From the NCBI GenBank assembly GCA_963817075.1, contig CAWFMT010000003.1, positions 186,001 through 250,000 on the forward strand: a stretch of 64,000 bases of DNA, read 5' to 3'. The position numbers were made by a program, and so were the translations under genes. Shown one piece after another: positions 54,901-63,987 of the stretch. Every line of letters begins with the position of its first letter. Position 1 is the stretch's first letter. This DNA comes from DASPKM01 sp963817075 (lineage in GTDB: Bacteria; Bacteroidota; Bacteroidia; Chitinophagales; Chitinophagaceae). The notes under the pieces are model-generated. The model was given only the letters and a program-made list of their open reading frames with translations. It had not been told where the DNA came from and did no database searches.

Positions 54901-55114
54901 TGTTGTGTTGAGTTACCAATTCAATAGTCAGAAGATGGAAGCAAGATCTAAGGGAGTTGTGAAATCGCTGAGATTCTTCGCACAAGGACAGAATCTTTGG
55001 TTGAAAACTGATTATACAGGTATCGACCCAGATAATTTTAGTGAATTCGGAATTGACAATGGTACTTCACCACAACCGCGTTCATTTTCCATCGGGATGA
55101 ATATTGGATTCTAA
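51902..55114 (+). CDS. SusC/RagA-family TonB-dependent transporter, unit 4
   Basis: A 1,070-residue transporter. ATG 51902 starts the signal peptide (MRKEFSFLFMLLFAASTAFS). Carboxypeptidase-like domain, then LQEVVVVGYGTQRKKSVTAA, a long Ser/Thr/Asn-rich plug loop around residues 200-235, and IYGSRAANGVILITTKKG. The barrel ends in Phe. The extended plug loop is not present in the other SusC proteins here. Substrate unknown. Confidence 0.93.
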   Translation: MRKEFSFLFMLLFAASTAFSQSRTISGKVTDSKDGSPLVGVSVAVKGGTGGVQSDASGNFSITVPADARTLVFSYVGFGQEEVAIRNNTTINLALTSDEQRLQEVVVVGYGTQRKKSVTAAITKVDVSEINNLVTASFDKQLAGRAAGVQVTVPSGLTNQEPRIRIRGVNSISQGRDPLIVIDGVPAVSGSLLQQNPAFGNTNGVANGTSSTPVSGTSGNSGISSVANTNALSDINPSDIESIEVLKDGAATAIYGSRAANGVILITTKKGKQGKFNVNYNMYVGTFRPAKKYKLLNAQQFVTIANEKYANAAQPAQAFMNAQNTNTDWQDVIFSKSPLVQSHSVSMDGANATTNYYLSFNYLAQDGVIKTNNSKRYGLRTNLSHKVNKWVRLGNTLSVSRVDDNDQNNGGNALGSAMTAALRGLPNVRVYDTANKKFSGFNVTPDGAALGQDANLRAIDDNYVNIAYTLAKNKQQSEKYRVIENAYIEVTPITDLTIRSQGSVDYQSSNDFLSYDPLHGDGRGSTGRVDNISLRRHRFVWQNYANYNKSFGNHNLFLTAGTELQRDNEKYSYGRGQNFSDPFFIGDNLISGSYTTFTSGGGIFKTGFVSYFGRVNYDFSNKYFLQLSYRRDGQSSLAEDVRFGNFPGASIGWRVSEEGFWRNSGLSNVVDELKLRGSYAVVGNTLGGFPYLSTYGPAPYGGLNGIAIDGVGNPSLQWETNKKFDAGFDLSMFKRRLSITFDWYQNRNDDLVLNAPLPVSFGIPNNSIARNIGDMKNWGLEFSVDATILQKKDFMWSVNFNFTSSKNEVLSLVNNQDVVLQGPNNGTFNVLRVGQPINALYGFIYAGVNSGNGNPLYQKADGTLIQSNIAGNGYNVSNGKNDPALGAAATLDGATDRVVLGNVLPTYFGGFTNTLAYKGFNLDVFFRYSGGNVIYNLTRQETLLTQGFQNNGVEVLRRWQKAGDITDVPKVWIGKNNQVNNQSVAISRFVEKGDYVRLQNVVLSYQFNSQKMEARSKGVVKSLRFFAQGQNLWLKTDYTGIDPDNFSEFGIDNGTSPQPRSFSIGMNIGF

Positions 55115-55138
55115 TAACTGAACAATAAAAAAAATCAT

Positions 55139-56728
55139 ATGTTATCTATAAACAAAAAATTGATCAGTTGCATGTTGGCTGGGGCCATGGTGGTGTCCGC
55201 CGGCTGTAATAAAATTCTTGATGTAAAACCATTTGTATCATTTTCTGATGCAACTGCCTTTACCTCAGCTCAACGAGTCTTACTCGCTCTAACAGGTGTG
55301 TATGATGGTGCTCAAAGCGGATTTTATGTGGGTAATGTTGTTCGCGGATATCCTTTTGGAGCTGCGAGTGTAGAACAAGGGGATATGAGAGGAGAGGATA
55401 TGCTCAATCAGGCGCAGTTCTTCCAGGTTACTTATGAAGCCAACTATAATTCAACAACTCCAAATAACGGCTTCATGTTTCAAACGCTCTATGCGTTGAT
55501 CAACAGGGCCAACCTTACGATCGAGGGAATTAAGGAAGCTGTGGCCGGCGGCATCATCAGTGCAGCACTTGGAGCACAATATGAAGCAGAATGCAGATTT
55601 CTTCGCGCAATGGCTCATCATGAATTGGTTATTAATTATGCACGTCCGTATGCTGATGGAAATGGAAGTAAGGTAGGAGTAGTTTATCGTGACTTTGGAA
55701 TAAATGGCGATGCTACTGCTGCACAGGCAAGAGGTCAGAACAGGGAAACCGTTGCTGAAAACTATAATAAGATACTTGCTGATTTGGATTTTGCAGAAGC
55801 TAACCTCGCAGTAAGAGTACCAGCATCTGATGGAGTTGCTACCAATTATCGTGCAACAACAGCAGCGGCAATTGCTTTGAAGATGCGTGTGAAAATGCAT
55901 AAAGGTGATTGGGCAGGAGTTATCACAGAGGGAAACAAAATCGTCCCAGCTACCGCACCATTTGTTAGTCCAATTGGTGGATGGAGGCTTAATGCAACTC
56001 CAGATGGAGCATTTGCAAATAATCTTACTGACGAGTCGATCTTCTCTATTAAGAATGATGCAAATGATAACGGTGGAAATAATGGAGCACTCGCTTATAT
56101 GTTGGGTACACCAAATTTGGGCGGAAGAGGTTTGGAAAGAATCAGCCCCATTGCGTATAATCTTCCGGCCTGGAATTGTGATGATAAGAGAAGAACCACA
56201 TTATTAGTGGATGATGCAAGAAGCTTTTACTCTACAAAATATCGTGATATTACAAATAGGACTGATGCGGCCCCTATGATTAGGTACGCTGAAGTTTTGC
56301 TTACCCTGGCAGAGGCTAATGCACGAACTGCAACAGGAGTTAGTCCAAGAGCGCTGGAATTATTGAATGCAGTGAGGAATCGCGCGTTGGCTACACCTGC
56401 AACGCAAGGCTATACAATTGCAAGCTTTGCAAGCAAGAATGCCCTGATCGCTGCAATTCTTGTTGAAAGAAGGATAGAATTTCTGGCAGAAGGAAAACGT
56501 TGGGGTGATATCCACCGCCTTGCTTTGGATCCCGACTTCAATACAGGTGGAATTCCTGCAAAAATGACTTTTGCAAATGCTACGTTTGCAAGTTACAACT
56601 GCTCTGGAAACCCACCATTGACCAAGGCAATCCCTGCAATTCCATATGCAGATTTCAGGTTTATCTGGCCCATACCATTAGATGAAACACAACAGAATCC
56701 TAATTACGCACAAAATCCAGGGTACTGA
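55139..56728 (+). CDS. SusD/RagB-family lipoprotein, unit 4
   Basis: A 529-residue surface lipoprotein (lipobox SAGC, Cys23). CNKILDVKPFVSFSDATAF, CRFLRAMAHHELVINYARPY, MIRYAEVLLTLAEANAR, ERRIEFLAEGKRWGDIHRLA and the C-terminal IPLDETQQNPNYAQNPGY are typical SusD blocks. Paired with the SusC 24 bases upstream and followed by a terminator. Confidence 0.92.
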   Translation: MLSINKKLISCMLAGAMVVSAGCNKILDVKPFVSFSDATAFTSAQRVLLALTGVYDGAQSGFYVGNVVRGYPFGAASVEQGDMRGEDMLNQAQFFQVTYEANYNSTTPNNGFMFQTLYALINRANLTIEGIKEAVAGGIISAALGAQYEAECRFLRAMAHHELVINYARPYADGNGSKVGVVYRDFGINGDATAAQARGQNRETVAENYNKILADLDFAEANLAVRVPASDGVATNYRATTAAAIALKMRVKMHKGDWAGVITEGNKIVPATAPFVSPIGGWRLNATPDGAFANNLTDESIFSIKNDANDNGGNNGALAYMLGTPNLGGRGLERISPIAYNLPAWNCDDKRRTTLLVDDARSFYSTKYRDITNRTDAAPMIRYAEVLLTLAEANARTATGVSPRALELLNAVRNRALATPATQGYTIASFASKNALIAAILVERRIEFLAEGKRWGDIHRLALDPDFNTGGIPAKMTFANATFASYNCSGNPPLTKAIPAIPYADFRFIWPIPLDETQQNPNYAQNPGY

Positions 56729-56752
56729 TTAAATAGCTTAAGGCAGGCAAAA

Positions 56753-56782
56753 AAGCTTCTCAATCTGAGGAGCTTTTTTTTT
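56753..56782 (+). terminator. intrinsic terminator after susCD unit 4
   Basis: AAGCTTCTC and GAGGAGCTT pair with one G-T wobble around AATCT, followed by about nine T. Confidence 0.85.
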
Positions 56783-56940
56783 ATTCATATTGAGCAAAAA
56801 ATATCTCGTTTTCAGGCCTCAGTTTTCCCGCTTTAGTAAGAAAGAAAACTTTGTCTGAGTCATTCCTATCATTTTTATTGTCTCACTTTATTCATGCTTT
56901 AATGGCATGTGTTAAAGTATTTAATTCAAATCAAAAAACT

Positions 56941-59898
56941 ATGAGAAAAACTCTCCTCTTCCTCAGCAGTTTATTGCTTACCAGTTTACTCTCTTTCTCC
57001 CAAACAAGAAATTTTACAGGAAAAGTCGTTGATGAAAGAGGCGACCCGGTGGCTTTCGCATCAGTTAAGTTGAAGGGTTCGAATACCGGCATTGCTGCGG
57101 ATGCTAATGGTTCCTTCACAATTAAAGCAAAAACTGGTGATATCCTTGTCATTTCCGGCGCTGGACTAACAGAAAAGGAAGTGGTGGTTGGCGATGAAAA
57201 CAATGTTTCCATCCAACTGCAACGCAACCAGGGCTCGATGACTGAGGTGTTTGTAACAGGATATAACACAAAGTCGAAACGATCCTCAGTTAGTTCAACG
57301 ACTACAGTTGCAATCGATGAGATCAGGACACAACCAATAGCCTCATTCGACCAGCTTCTTCAAGGACAATCAGCTGGTGTTAGTGTTAGTGCCGGATCAG
57401 GTCAACCTGGGTCAGCAGCAAACGTGATCATTCGTGGAAGGGGAACTTTGAGTGGGTCAACCAATCCATTATATGTAGTGGACGGTGTGCAGATCAATGC
57501 CGCCGATTTTTCTACACTAAACCAGGGAGATTTTGAAAGTGTGACAGTTCTAAAAGATGCTGCTGCAACCTCGATCTACGGGTCAAGAGGAGCTGGAGGC
57601 GTAATTGTTATCACTACCCGCAGAGGGAAAGTTGGGCCAACACGTTTTAATTACGATGTTCAGTATGGTCAGAGCTACTGGCCAAGAAGCAGGCTTAAAT
57701 TAATGAGTACTGATGAAAAACTTGACTACGAACTGGAGAATGGAAATCCTAACGGTTGGTCTGCAGCTGAAGTAGATAGCCTCAGGAATATTCATACCGA
57801 TTGGGAAAAAGTTTTCTATCATACTGGTATTACTAACCAGCATCAAATAAGTGCATCCGGTGGAAGTGACAAGACCAGGTTTTATGCATCCCTTGCGTAT
57901 CTAAATCAATCAGGTGTTGTAAGGAACACTGGTTTGAAAAGATACACAGGCAGATTCAACCTGGAAAGCGGAACTGACAATCTGAGATTTGGATTGAATA
58001 CAACATTTGGCTATTCACTTTTTAATAATACAAATGAGAATACGCAGAGCATTGCTGCACCATTGAATGCAATCAGATGGACACTACCATATTTTACTCC
58101 ATTAGATGAAAACGGAAAATATATTCAGGATCCTACACCTTCTGGTCAGCCAAATGCGTTGCAGGAGTTATTGGAAAACCAACGAAGTTTCCCTCAATGG
58201 AAAGGAATAGCTAATGCCTTCATCGAATATAAATTGCCATTCTACTCTCCAATCACATTTCGCACGAATTGGGGATTTGATTATACCCAGAACGAGTCTG
58301 ATATATACTTTCCAAGGACAACTTATGCAGGTAGCCTTGCTGTTGGAAGCACAGGTAGTTTGGCAAGATTGTTCAACCGGAATTTCAGATATATAGGAAC
58401 TAATTCAGTCAATTTCAGAAAAAATTTCAATGAGGAGCATGATATTAATGCAACCTTATTCCATGAGATCCTTCACAATGATTTCAGGTCATTCAATTTT
58501 ACGGGATATGGGCTTGAATTGCCTTTCCCAAATGAAGCAGCAATTACTCCTGGTAGTGCTACTAACGGATTTATTCCAACTGTAGCAGGAACAGGAACAA
58601 AGAATGCGCTTGTATCATATTTCGCTGATTTTGATTACGGATTCAGAAACCGTTATTTCCTGCATGCAGGTTATAGGAGAGATGGTTCGAGCAGGTTTGG
58701 ATCAAATAGGAAGTGGGCGGATTTTTATAATGTAGGTGCAAGCTGGGTTATATCAGATGAATCTTTCCTTTCAAATGCAAACTACCTTGATCTTTTAAAA
58801 CTTCGGGTTAGTTATGGTACCGTGGGAAATCAGGCAGGAATTGGTGATTTCGCGGCCAGGCCACTTTTTGGAAAAACAAGTTATGCCGGAACTACTGGTC
58901 TTGTATTGAATCAACCTGGTAATCCTGATCTTCAATGGGAAACAAGAACAACTTTCAATGTGGGAATTGATTTTGGATTCCTGAAAAACAGAATTGGCGG
59001 AACGCTGGAAGTATATAACAGCACCACCACAGATCTCTTTTATAATAAGACTCTTTCAGAAACAACTGGATTTGGAAGCGTTTTGTCAAATGCTGGGGAA
59101 ATGAGGAATCGTGGAATTGAAGTTAGTCTTCGCGGCCAGCCTGTAAAGACTAAGAATTTCACCTGGGGAATTGATGGAAACTTTACTTATAACCAGAACA
59201 GGATACTGGAACTTGGACCAGACGGAGAAGACAATGTTCAGACTGGAGATGGAGTTACCGTGTATAAAATTGGCAAACCATTTAATACAATCTGGCTGGT
59301 TCGCTATGCTGGCGTAGATCCTGCAAATGGTGATCCTCTTTATCTTGATAAAGATGGTAAGGTCACAAGTGTTTATTCTGCAGATGATAATGTTTACCTG
59401 GGCACAAGTGATGCTCCCTATTTTGGAGGTATAACAAATACGTTTAATTATAAGGGCATTGAACTGCAAGTATTCTGGGTGTATTCTTTCGGAAATGAAA
59501 TCTATAATAATGACCGTTTCAATGTTGAATACCCTGGTTATGCAGCTTCAAGTCTGAGCAGAGACCTGGTTAGGGAGTGGAGAAACCCAGGTGATATTAC
59601 CAATATTCCCAGAAACGATCCAAGTGTTTATTTCAGCTATAATACCACCCACTTTGTTGAGAGCGGAAGTTATTGGAGATTAAGAAATGTGCAGCTCTCC
59701 TACAATCTTCCGCGCAATCTTCTGCAAAAAGTAAAGATCAATAGCGTAAGAATATTCGTACAAGGGCAAAACCTTTACACTAACACAAAGTATCGTGGTT
59801 ATGATCCTGAAATTCCTGGAGGAAATGGGGCGCTTAATGCAGGTGCGCAATACCCAACCCTAAAGACCGTAACGGCGGGAATTAATCTTGGATTCTAA
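56941..59898 (+). CDS. SusC/RagA-family TonB-dependent transporter, unit 5
   Basis: A 985-residue transporter. ATG 56941 starts the signal peptide (MRKTLLFLSSLLLTSLLSFS); an earlier in-frame ATG at 56851 would add 30 residues. The carboxypeptidase-like domain is followed by TEVFVTGYNTKSKRSSVSST and IYGSRGAGGVIVITTRRG. It shares with the unit 2 SusC the plug and early barrel pattern (SGGSDKTRFYASLAYLNQSG). Barrel ends in Phe. Confidence 0.93.
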   Translation: MRKTLLFLSSLLLTSLLSFSQTRNFTGKVVDERGDPVAFASVKLKGSNTGIAADANGSFTIKAKTGDILVISGAGLTEKEVVVGDENNVSIQLQRNQGSMTEVFVTGYNTKSKRSSVSSTTTVAIDEIRTQPIASFDQLLQGQSAGVSVSAGSGQPGSAANVIIRGRGTLSGSTNPLYVVDGVQINAADFSTLNQGDFESVTVLKDAAATSIYGSRGAGGVIVITTRRGKVGPTRFNYDVQYGQSYWPRSRLKLMSTDEKLDYELENGNPNGWSAAEVDSLRNIHTDWEKVFYHTGITNQHQISASGGSDKTRFYASLAYLNQSGVVRNTGLKRYTGRFNLESGTDNLRFGLNTTFGYSLFNNTNENTQSIAAPLNAIRWTLPYFTPLDENGKYIQDPTPSGQPNALQELLENQRSFPQWKGIANAFIEYKLPFYSPITFRTNWGFDYTQNESDIYFPRTTYAGSLAVGSTGSLARLFNRNFRYIGTNSVNFRKNFNEEHDINATLFHEILHNDFRSFNFTGYGLELPFPNEAAITPGSATNGFIPTVAGTGTKNALVSYFADFDYGFRNRYFLHAGYRRDGSSRFGSNRKWADFYNVGASWVISDESFLSNANYLDLLKLRVSYGTVGNQAGIGDFAARPLFGKTSYAGTTGLVLNQPGNPDLQWETRTTFNVGIDFGFLKNRIGGTLEVYNSTTTDLFYNKTLSETTGFGSVLSNAGEMRNRGIEVSLRGQPVKTKNFTWGIDGNFTYNQNRILELGPDGEDNVQTGDGVTVYKIGKPFNTIWLVRYAGVDPANGDPLYLDKDGKVTSVYSADDNVYLGTSDAPYFGGITNTFNYKGIELQVFWVYSFGNEIYNNDRFNVEYPGYAASSLSRDLVREWRNPGDITNIPRNDPSVYFSYNTTHFVESGSYWRLRNVQLSYNLPRNLLQKVKINSVRIFVQGQNLYTNTKYRGYDPEIPGGNGALNAGAQYPTLKTVTAGINLGF

Positions 59899-59920
59899 TT
59901 TTTATTCTAAAAGAAAGACA

Positions 59921-61381
59921 ATGAAACGAACTCTGAAAAATATATATATCCTCCTCGCCGCAGGCATGATACTTTTCTCCTCCTGCGCAAAGAAAATAGA
60001 AATCACTCCAGACTTTCAACTTGATGGAAGCAAGGAACTTGCTACCATTGAAGAAGCACAAAACGTTTTAACAGGAGCGTACAATGGATTTACTGCAGGA
60101 TATTATGATGCTACAGGAGCGGCAGCTGGGGCATATTCTAATTTCCCGGATATGATGTCTGATGATTACGTTGAAACATTCGAATCATTAGGCAATTATA
60201 CTACTGTATCACAATGGACCTATGTAGCAAATGATCCTTTGGTGGATGCCGCATGGCAAAATGCATACGCCATCATTTCTGCAGTTAATATTATTCTTAG
60301 GGACATTGATAAACTATCTTCAGAAGATCAGCTTGCAGCCAATCGCATAAAGGGTCAGGCTCTTGCGATACGGGCACATGTACATTTTGATCTTTTGCGT
60401 TATTTTTCAACAACGTTTGAAAGAAATTCTACTGAGCTTGGAGTTCCATATGTAAAAACATATGATCCAACTGCCAAGCCTGCACGAAATACTGTTAAGG
60501 AAGTATTTGATAATATTTTGGGTGACCTGACTGCAGCGGCTACAGCACTAGGCAATATTGATCAGGCAATCAATTCTGCAGACAATCGCAGTCGTTTGGA
60601 TCTTACTGGAGTTAGAGCAATTCAGGCAAGGGTTAATTTATACGCTGGCCAATGGCAGGACGCTGTTACTGCTGCTACAGCCGCAATAAATGCCAGACCA
60701 TTAAATAATCTAAGCGATTTTCCATTTATATGGAGTGATGAAGAGTTTGGAGAATTGATATGGTCCGTAAATTTCGAAACCTTAACTGATGGCGTTCCTT
60801 ACGATAACGTTCTTTTTGTTCGTGGAAATAGAAATAGTTATAGGCCCGCTCAGCAAGGTGTTGCTTTATTTGATGCGGCCAACGATGTTCGTTATGATTC
60901 CTACTTTGCCACAGTTGGTACCTTAAATGGTGTAGCCAAGACTCCCAGACTTATTACTATAAAGCATATCGGTAGACCAGGTGGAGTTCTTAATGGAGTT
61001 GTAAACTGGAAAGTTTATCGCACTGGTGAGATGTACCTGATCCGCGCCGAAGCCAATTATCGTTTAGGAAAAGAAGTGGAAGCCAGAAATGATCTGAACA
61101 CATTACGGGCTGCAAGGATCATAGGCGCTACGCCTGGAACTGAAACTGGTGCTGCACTTCTTAATGCAATCTATACTGAAAGGAGAAAGGAATTGTATGC
61201 GGAAGGCCATAGGTTTTTCGATCTCAAACGCACAACGAAGATCCTGAACAGATGCCCATCAAATACTAATTCACCAAGCACTATTTGTACGTTGTCACCA
61301 ACGAGCAGGGCTTGGGCCTGGCCGATTCCTTTCAATGAAACAAATGCTAATCCAAACATTGTTCAAAATCCTGGTTATTGA
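59921..61381 (+). CDS. SusD/RagB-family lipoprotein, unit 5
   Basis: A 486-residue lipoprotein (lipobox FSSC, Cys22). GQALAIRAHVHFDLLRYFST, RAIQARVNLYAGQWQDAVTA, TERRKELYAEGHRFFDLKRT and IPFNETNANPNIVQNPGY identify the family. It resembles the unit 2 SusD, so units 2 and 5 look like duplicated pairs. ATG 59921 is preferred over 59888, which overlaps susC. Confidence 0.92.
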   Translation: MKRTLKNIYILLAAGMILFSSCAKKIEITPDFQLDGSKELATIEEAQNVLTGAYNGFTAGYYDATGAAAGAYSNFPDMMSDDYVETFESLGNYTTVSQWTYVANDPLVDAAWQNAYAIISAVNIILRDIDKLSSEDQLAANRIKGQALAIRAHVHFDLLRYFSTTFERNSTELGVPYVKTYDPTAKPARNTVKEVFDNILGDLTAAATALGNIDQAINSADNRSRLDLTGVRAIQARVNLYAGQWQDAVTAATAAINARPLNNLSDFPFIWSDEEFGELIWSVNFETLTDGVPYDNVLFVRGNRNSYRPAQQGVALFDAANDVRYDSYFATVGTLNGVAKTPRLITIKHIGRPGGVLNGVVNWKVYRTGEMYLIRAEANYRLGKEVEARNDLNTLRAARIIGATPGTETGAALLNAIYTERRKELYAEGHRFFDLKRTTKILNRCPSNTNSPSTICTLSPTSRAWAWPIPFNETNANPNIVQNPGY

Positions 61382-61402
61382 TAAGGTGAAAAAACAACTG
61401 AT

Positions 61403-62254
61403 ATGAAAAAATTATTGAGAAACTCTTTATTATTATTTCTTATTCCAGTTATAGCATCTTCCTGTATAAAGGAGATATACAAAATTGATGCAGTTGATAA
61501 TACAAGCCGCCCAATTACAGAATTCACTTCCGCAAAGGATGGTGTGGGTTCGTTGGCGCTTCCATTCGGAACTCAATTCATTGAAGTTGATCTAACGGAA
61601 TTGAGGATTCCGCCAAGGTCAGTTATTACTGGTGATGTACAGGTAAAGATTGCAATAAACAATGCACTTGCAGCAGCAGCGGGTTATTCACCTCCACCGG
61701 CCGGAGCTTACACTCTTGTTACGACTGATTATACTCTTACTCCCTCAAATAAGAAAGCGAATGTGAGGATCAGGATTAATCCATCACTCATAGTTGGTGG
61801 AGCATACGCAATTGGTCTCGCAATTCAACAGGTGAGCGCTGGAGAGATAAGCACTCTCTATAAAAATATCGTGGTGGAGGTCAAGGTTAAAAATGCATAT
61901 GAAGGGGAATATAATGCAACAGGTACAAGAGTGCTTTATTCAGGCGCAAATCTGACTGATCCAATCTCAAGCACGGTGGATTTCGATGAGGATAAATATT
62001 TGTTTACCATTGATCAGACTACCGTTGAAACGGATGTTGCAGATCTAATTGGGGGTGGATGGATGTTTCTTACTGTAAACCCAGTGACTAACGCAGTCAC
62101 GGTTTCGCCCAGCACTGTAAGTCCAACTTTTTTGTTGTCTAATAATGGACCATGTACCTATAATCCCACAACAAAGACCTTTACTCTGCATTATAAGTAC
62201 TATAATGCTTCAGGATTTTTAAGAGTAATCGACGAAACCATTGTTGCGTATTAG
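61403..62254 (+). CDS. DUF1735/DUF4361-type surface lipoprotein
   Basis: A 283-residue lipoprotein (lipobox ASSC, Cys21). The N-terminal beta-sandwich (about 40-155, with YTLTPSNKKANVRIRINPSL and YAIGLAIQQVSAGEIS) resembles DUF1735 and the rest (YEGEYNATGTRVLYSG, FTLHYKYYNASGFLRVIDET) resembles DUF4361. Such proteins are common third genes in SusCD loci and are thought to bind glycan at the cell surface. It follows the unit 5 SusD by 21 bases. Confidence 0.85.
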   Translation: MKKLLRNSLLLFLIPVIASSCIKEIYKIDAVDNTSRPITEFTSAKDGVGSLALPFGTQFIEVDLTELRIPPRSVITGDVQVKIAINNALAAAAGYSPPPAGAYTLVTTDYTLTPSNKKANVRIRINPSLIVGGAYAIGLAIQQVSAGEISTLYKNIVVEVKVKNAYEGEYNATGTRVLYSGANLTDPISSTVDFDEDKYLFTIDQTTVETDVADLIGGGWMFLTVNPVTNAVTVSPSTVSPTFLLSNNGPCTYNPTTKTFTLHYKYYNASGFLRVIDETIVAY

Positions 62255-62380
62255 TCGTATTAAGAAGACTGAGTATTGAATTTTCTCAAGTCAGCATCAT
62301 TTTTTACTAGTTGAGGAACCTTGTGTACCGGATTTCTTGAGTGAAGGTTAATTTTAGCAGCTAGTCTTAATAAACATATT

Positions 62381-62422
62381 CCGGGGGTAATAACTAGCAA
62401 CTGTCCCCGGCTAGTTACAGTT
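62381..62422 (+). ncRNA. possible structured RNA with competing hairpins
   Basis: Three complementary pairs occur in interleaved order: CCGGGG (62381) with CCCCGG (62405), TAACTAGC (62391) with GCTAGTTA (62410), AACTGT (62399) with ACAGTT (62417). They cannot all form as simple hairpins, so the RNA would switch between folds or form a pseudoknot. A terminator lies 32 bases downstream. The rest of the gap 62255-62793 shows several CTAG words and no gene. Confidence 0.4.
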
Positions 62423-62453
62423 GCGTTTTATAGAAGTTTTCTCATGTGACACC

Positions 62454-62484
62454 GCAGGTGGTTTCTACCACCTGCTCTTTTTTT
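62454..62484 (+). terminator. intrinsic terminator after susCD unit 5
   Basis: GCAGGTGG and CCACCTGC pair perfectly around TTTCTA, followed by TCTTTTTTTT. It lies 200 bases after the preceding stop codon, which leaves a long 3' leader or a separate small transcript. Confidence 0.85.
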
Positions 62485-62793
62485 AAATAAAACTCCCACC
62501 ATTACTGGCAGGAGCTTATGATTTTCTCTCATGTGAATCCCGCAGGATCGAAGTCTTTCAAAAGTAAGTTTTTTCAATATTCAACCCTTAAAATATTTCT
62601 TTCAGCATCTCAATACGCGGCTTGGGCTTGTGAATAACCAGGTTGGGTCAAGAAACCAGGTTTGTTAGCTGCTTTTTGCCAATCTTTAAAAAGAAGTACC
62701 TTTCTTATGAATTCTGACCGATGAGCATTTTATTTTACCGCTCATCTATTACGGCTGTTTCGTACCACACAATCTATAGGAGAGAAGCTGCTT

Positions 62794-63900
62794 ATGACAC
62801 TGTATCCCTTTGTCTTCTCAAATAATCCCAGATACCGGATTACCCGGCATGTATTGTTTTGGCTACTCTGGATACTTTACTATACAGCGGATGCTACCAT
62901 CAACCGCTATGAAATGCAGCATTACCCTTTCTGGCAAAGTTTCTTTTCTTCGATTACCGAAGTGACTATCACTACACCAATTGATATCGTTTTTTGTTAC
63001 TGCATTATTTATTTTCTTCTCCCCAGATACCTCTTCAAGGCGGAGTTTGTGAAGCTTGCATTTGGCTGGGTGTTCCTAAGTGTTCTGTTCTATTTCATCT
63101 TTATGCTTTTGAGTTATTACATTCTTCCAATTGTGCGGCAAGGGTGGTTTGGGCTCAGACCAAGAACAACTGAATTCAACTGGTATTGGCCCTTTTTCTC
63201 ACTGTTCTCAAGCATCAATATGGAGGGCGGATTGGCAGCGGCAATCAAGCTTGGGAAAATGTGGTATATAAAGGCAAGCGAAGTAGAATTATTAAAGAAG
63301 GAGCAACAAAGAATTGAACCAGAATTACAGCAGGGAAAGATCCATCCGGCATTTCTTATTAATACTCTGAATAAAGTTGAATTGCTTGCCCAGGAGAAAC
63401 CACTGGTCCTTCCTGGGGTGATCGGAAAGATCAAGAACCTGTTGCTTTATGCTATTTACGATAATGGCGCATCTAAGGTGAGTCTTGAAAAAGAATTGAA
63501 GCTTCTCGAGGAGTATGTGGAACTGGAGCGGGCCGGATCAAGAGAAATTTCTTACATCACTTATAAAGTAATTGGCGATCCAAAAAATAAGAACATCGCT
63601 CCATTCATCACCTTACCAATTGTAGAAAATAGTTTTCGGCAGCTTTCTGCATTTAATCTGCAACAAAAATATATAGACCTCAGAGTGTTGGTGGAACAAA
63701 ATGTTTTCAATCTGGATGTTTCCTGGAGCAAGCCTATTGATACATCTACTCTCACTAACGGGGGAAGTGCTCTTTTGCAGAATATCGGGAAGAGACTAAA
63801 CCTTCTCTATCCTCAGAGTCATACTTTAAAAATTGTAATTGAACCTGAACGTATGCAGGTGAAAATGGCAATCAATCTCAACGGAGCCATTGTGGTTTAA
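62794..63900 (+). CDS. LytS-like membrane protein with degenerate kinase motif
   Basis: A 368-residue protein with about four hydrophobic segments (about 20-35, 55-80, 88-112, 130-150) and a LytS-type cytoplasmic part. Where intact members have QINPHFLFNTLN, this one has KIHPAFLINTLN: the phosphoacceptor His is Ala186, and a His appears two residues earlier (184). In the ATPase part, LPIVENSFRQL lacks the KHG following VENA, and the glycine-rich GIGL motif reads GSALLQN. It is probably a pseudokinase or sensor scaffold. A clear Shine-Dalgarno (AGGAGA, 62778-62783) precedes the ATG. No response regulator follows within 100 bases. Confidence 0.85.
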   Translation: MTLYPFVFSNNPRYRITRHVLFWLLWILYYTADATINRYEMQHYPFWQSFFSSITEVTITTPIDIVFCYCIIYFLLPRYLFKAEFVKLAFGWVFLSVLFYFIFMLLSYYILPIVRQGWFGLRPRTTEFNWYWPFFSLFSSINMEGGLAAAIKLGKMWYIKASEVELLKKEQQRIEPELQQGKIHPAFLINTLNKVELLAQEKPLVLPGVIGKIKNLLLYAIYDNGASKVSLEKELKLLEEYVELERAGSREISYITYKVIGDPKNKNIAPFITLPIVENSFRQLSAFNLQQKYIDLRVLVEQNVFNLDVSWSKPIDTSTLTNGGSALLQNIGKRLNLLYPQSHTLKIVIEPERMQVKMAINLNGAIVV

Positions 63901-63924
63901 GCTAGTTAATCGCTCAGTGAGCAA

Positions 63925-63987
63925 TTTTGAAATTTTGGATTTTGAAATTTCGAAATTTAGATTTCACAATTCCCAATTCCAGAATCC
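63925..63987 (+). repeat. nine-word heptad array, AATTT to CAATTCC
   Basis: Seven-base steps: TTTTGAA, ATTTTGG, ATTTTGA, AATTTCG, AAATTTA, GATTTCA, CAATTCC, CAATTCC, AGAATCC. Words change gradually but phase is exact. It may continue past the right edge of the window. Confidence 0.75.

Noticed and set aside
55451..55900. 149-residue open frame on the - strand within susD unit 4
   Set aside because: Composition is cysteine- and serine-rich noise opposite a clear SusD gene.
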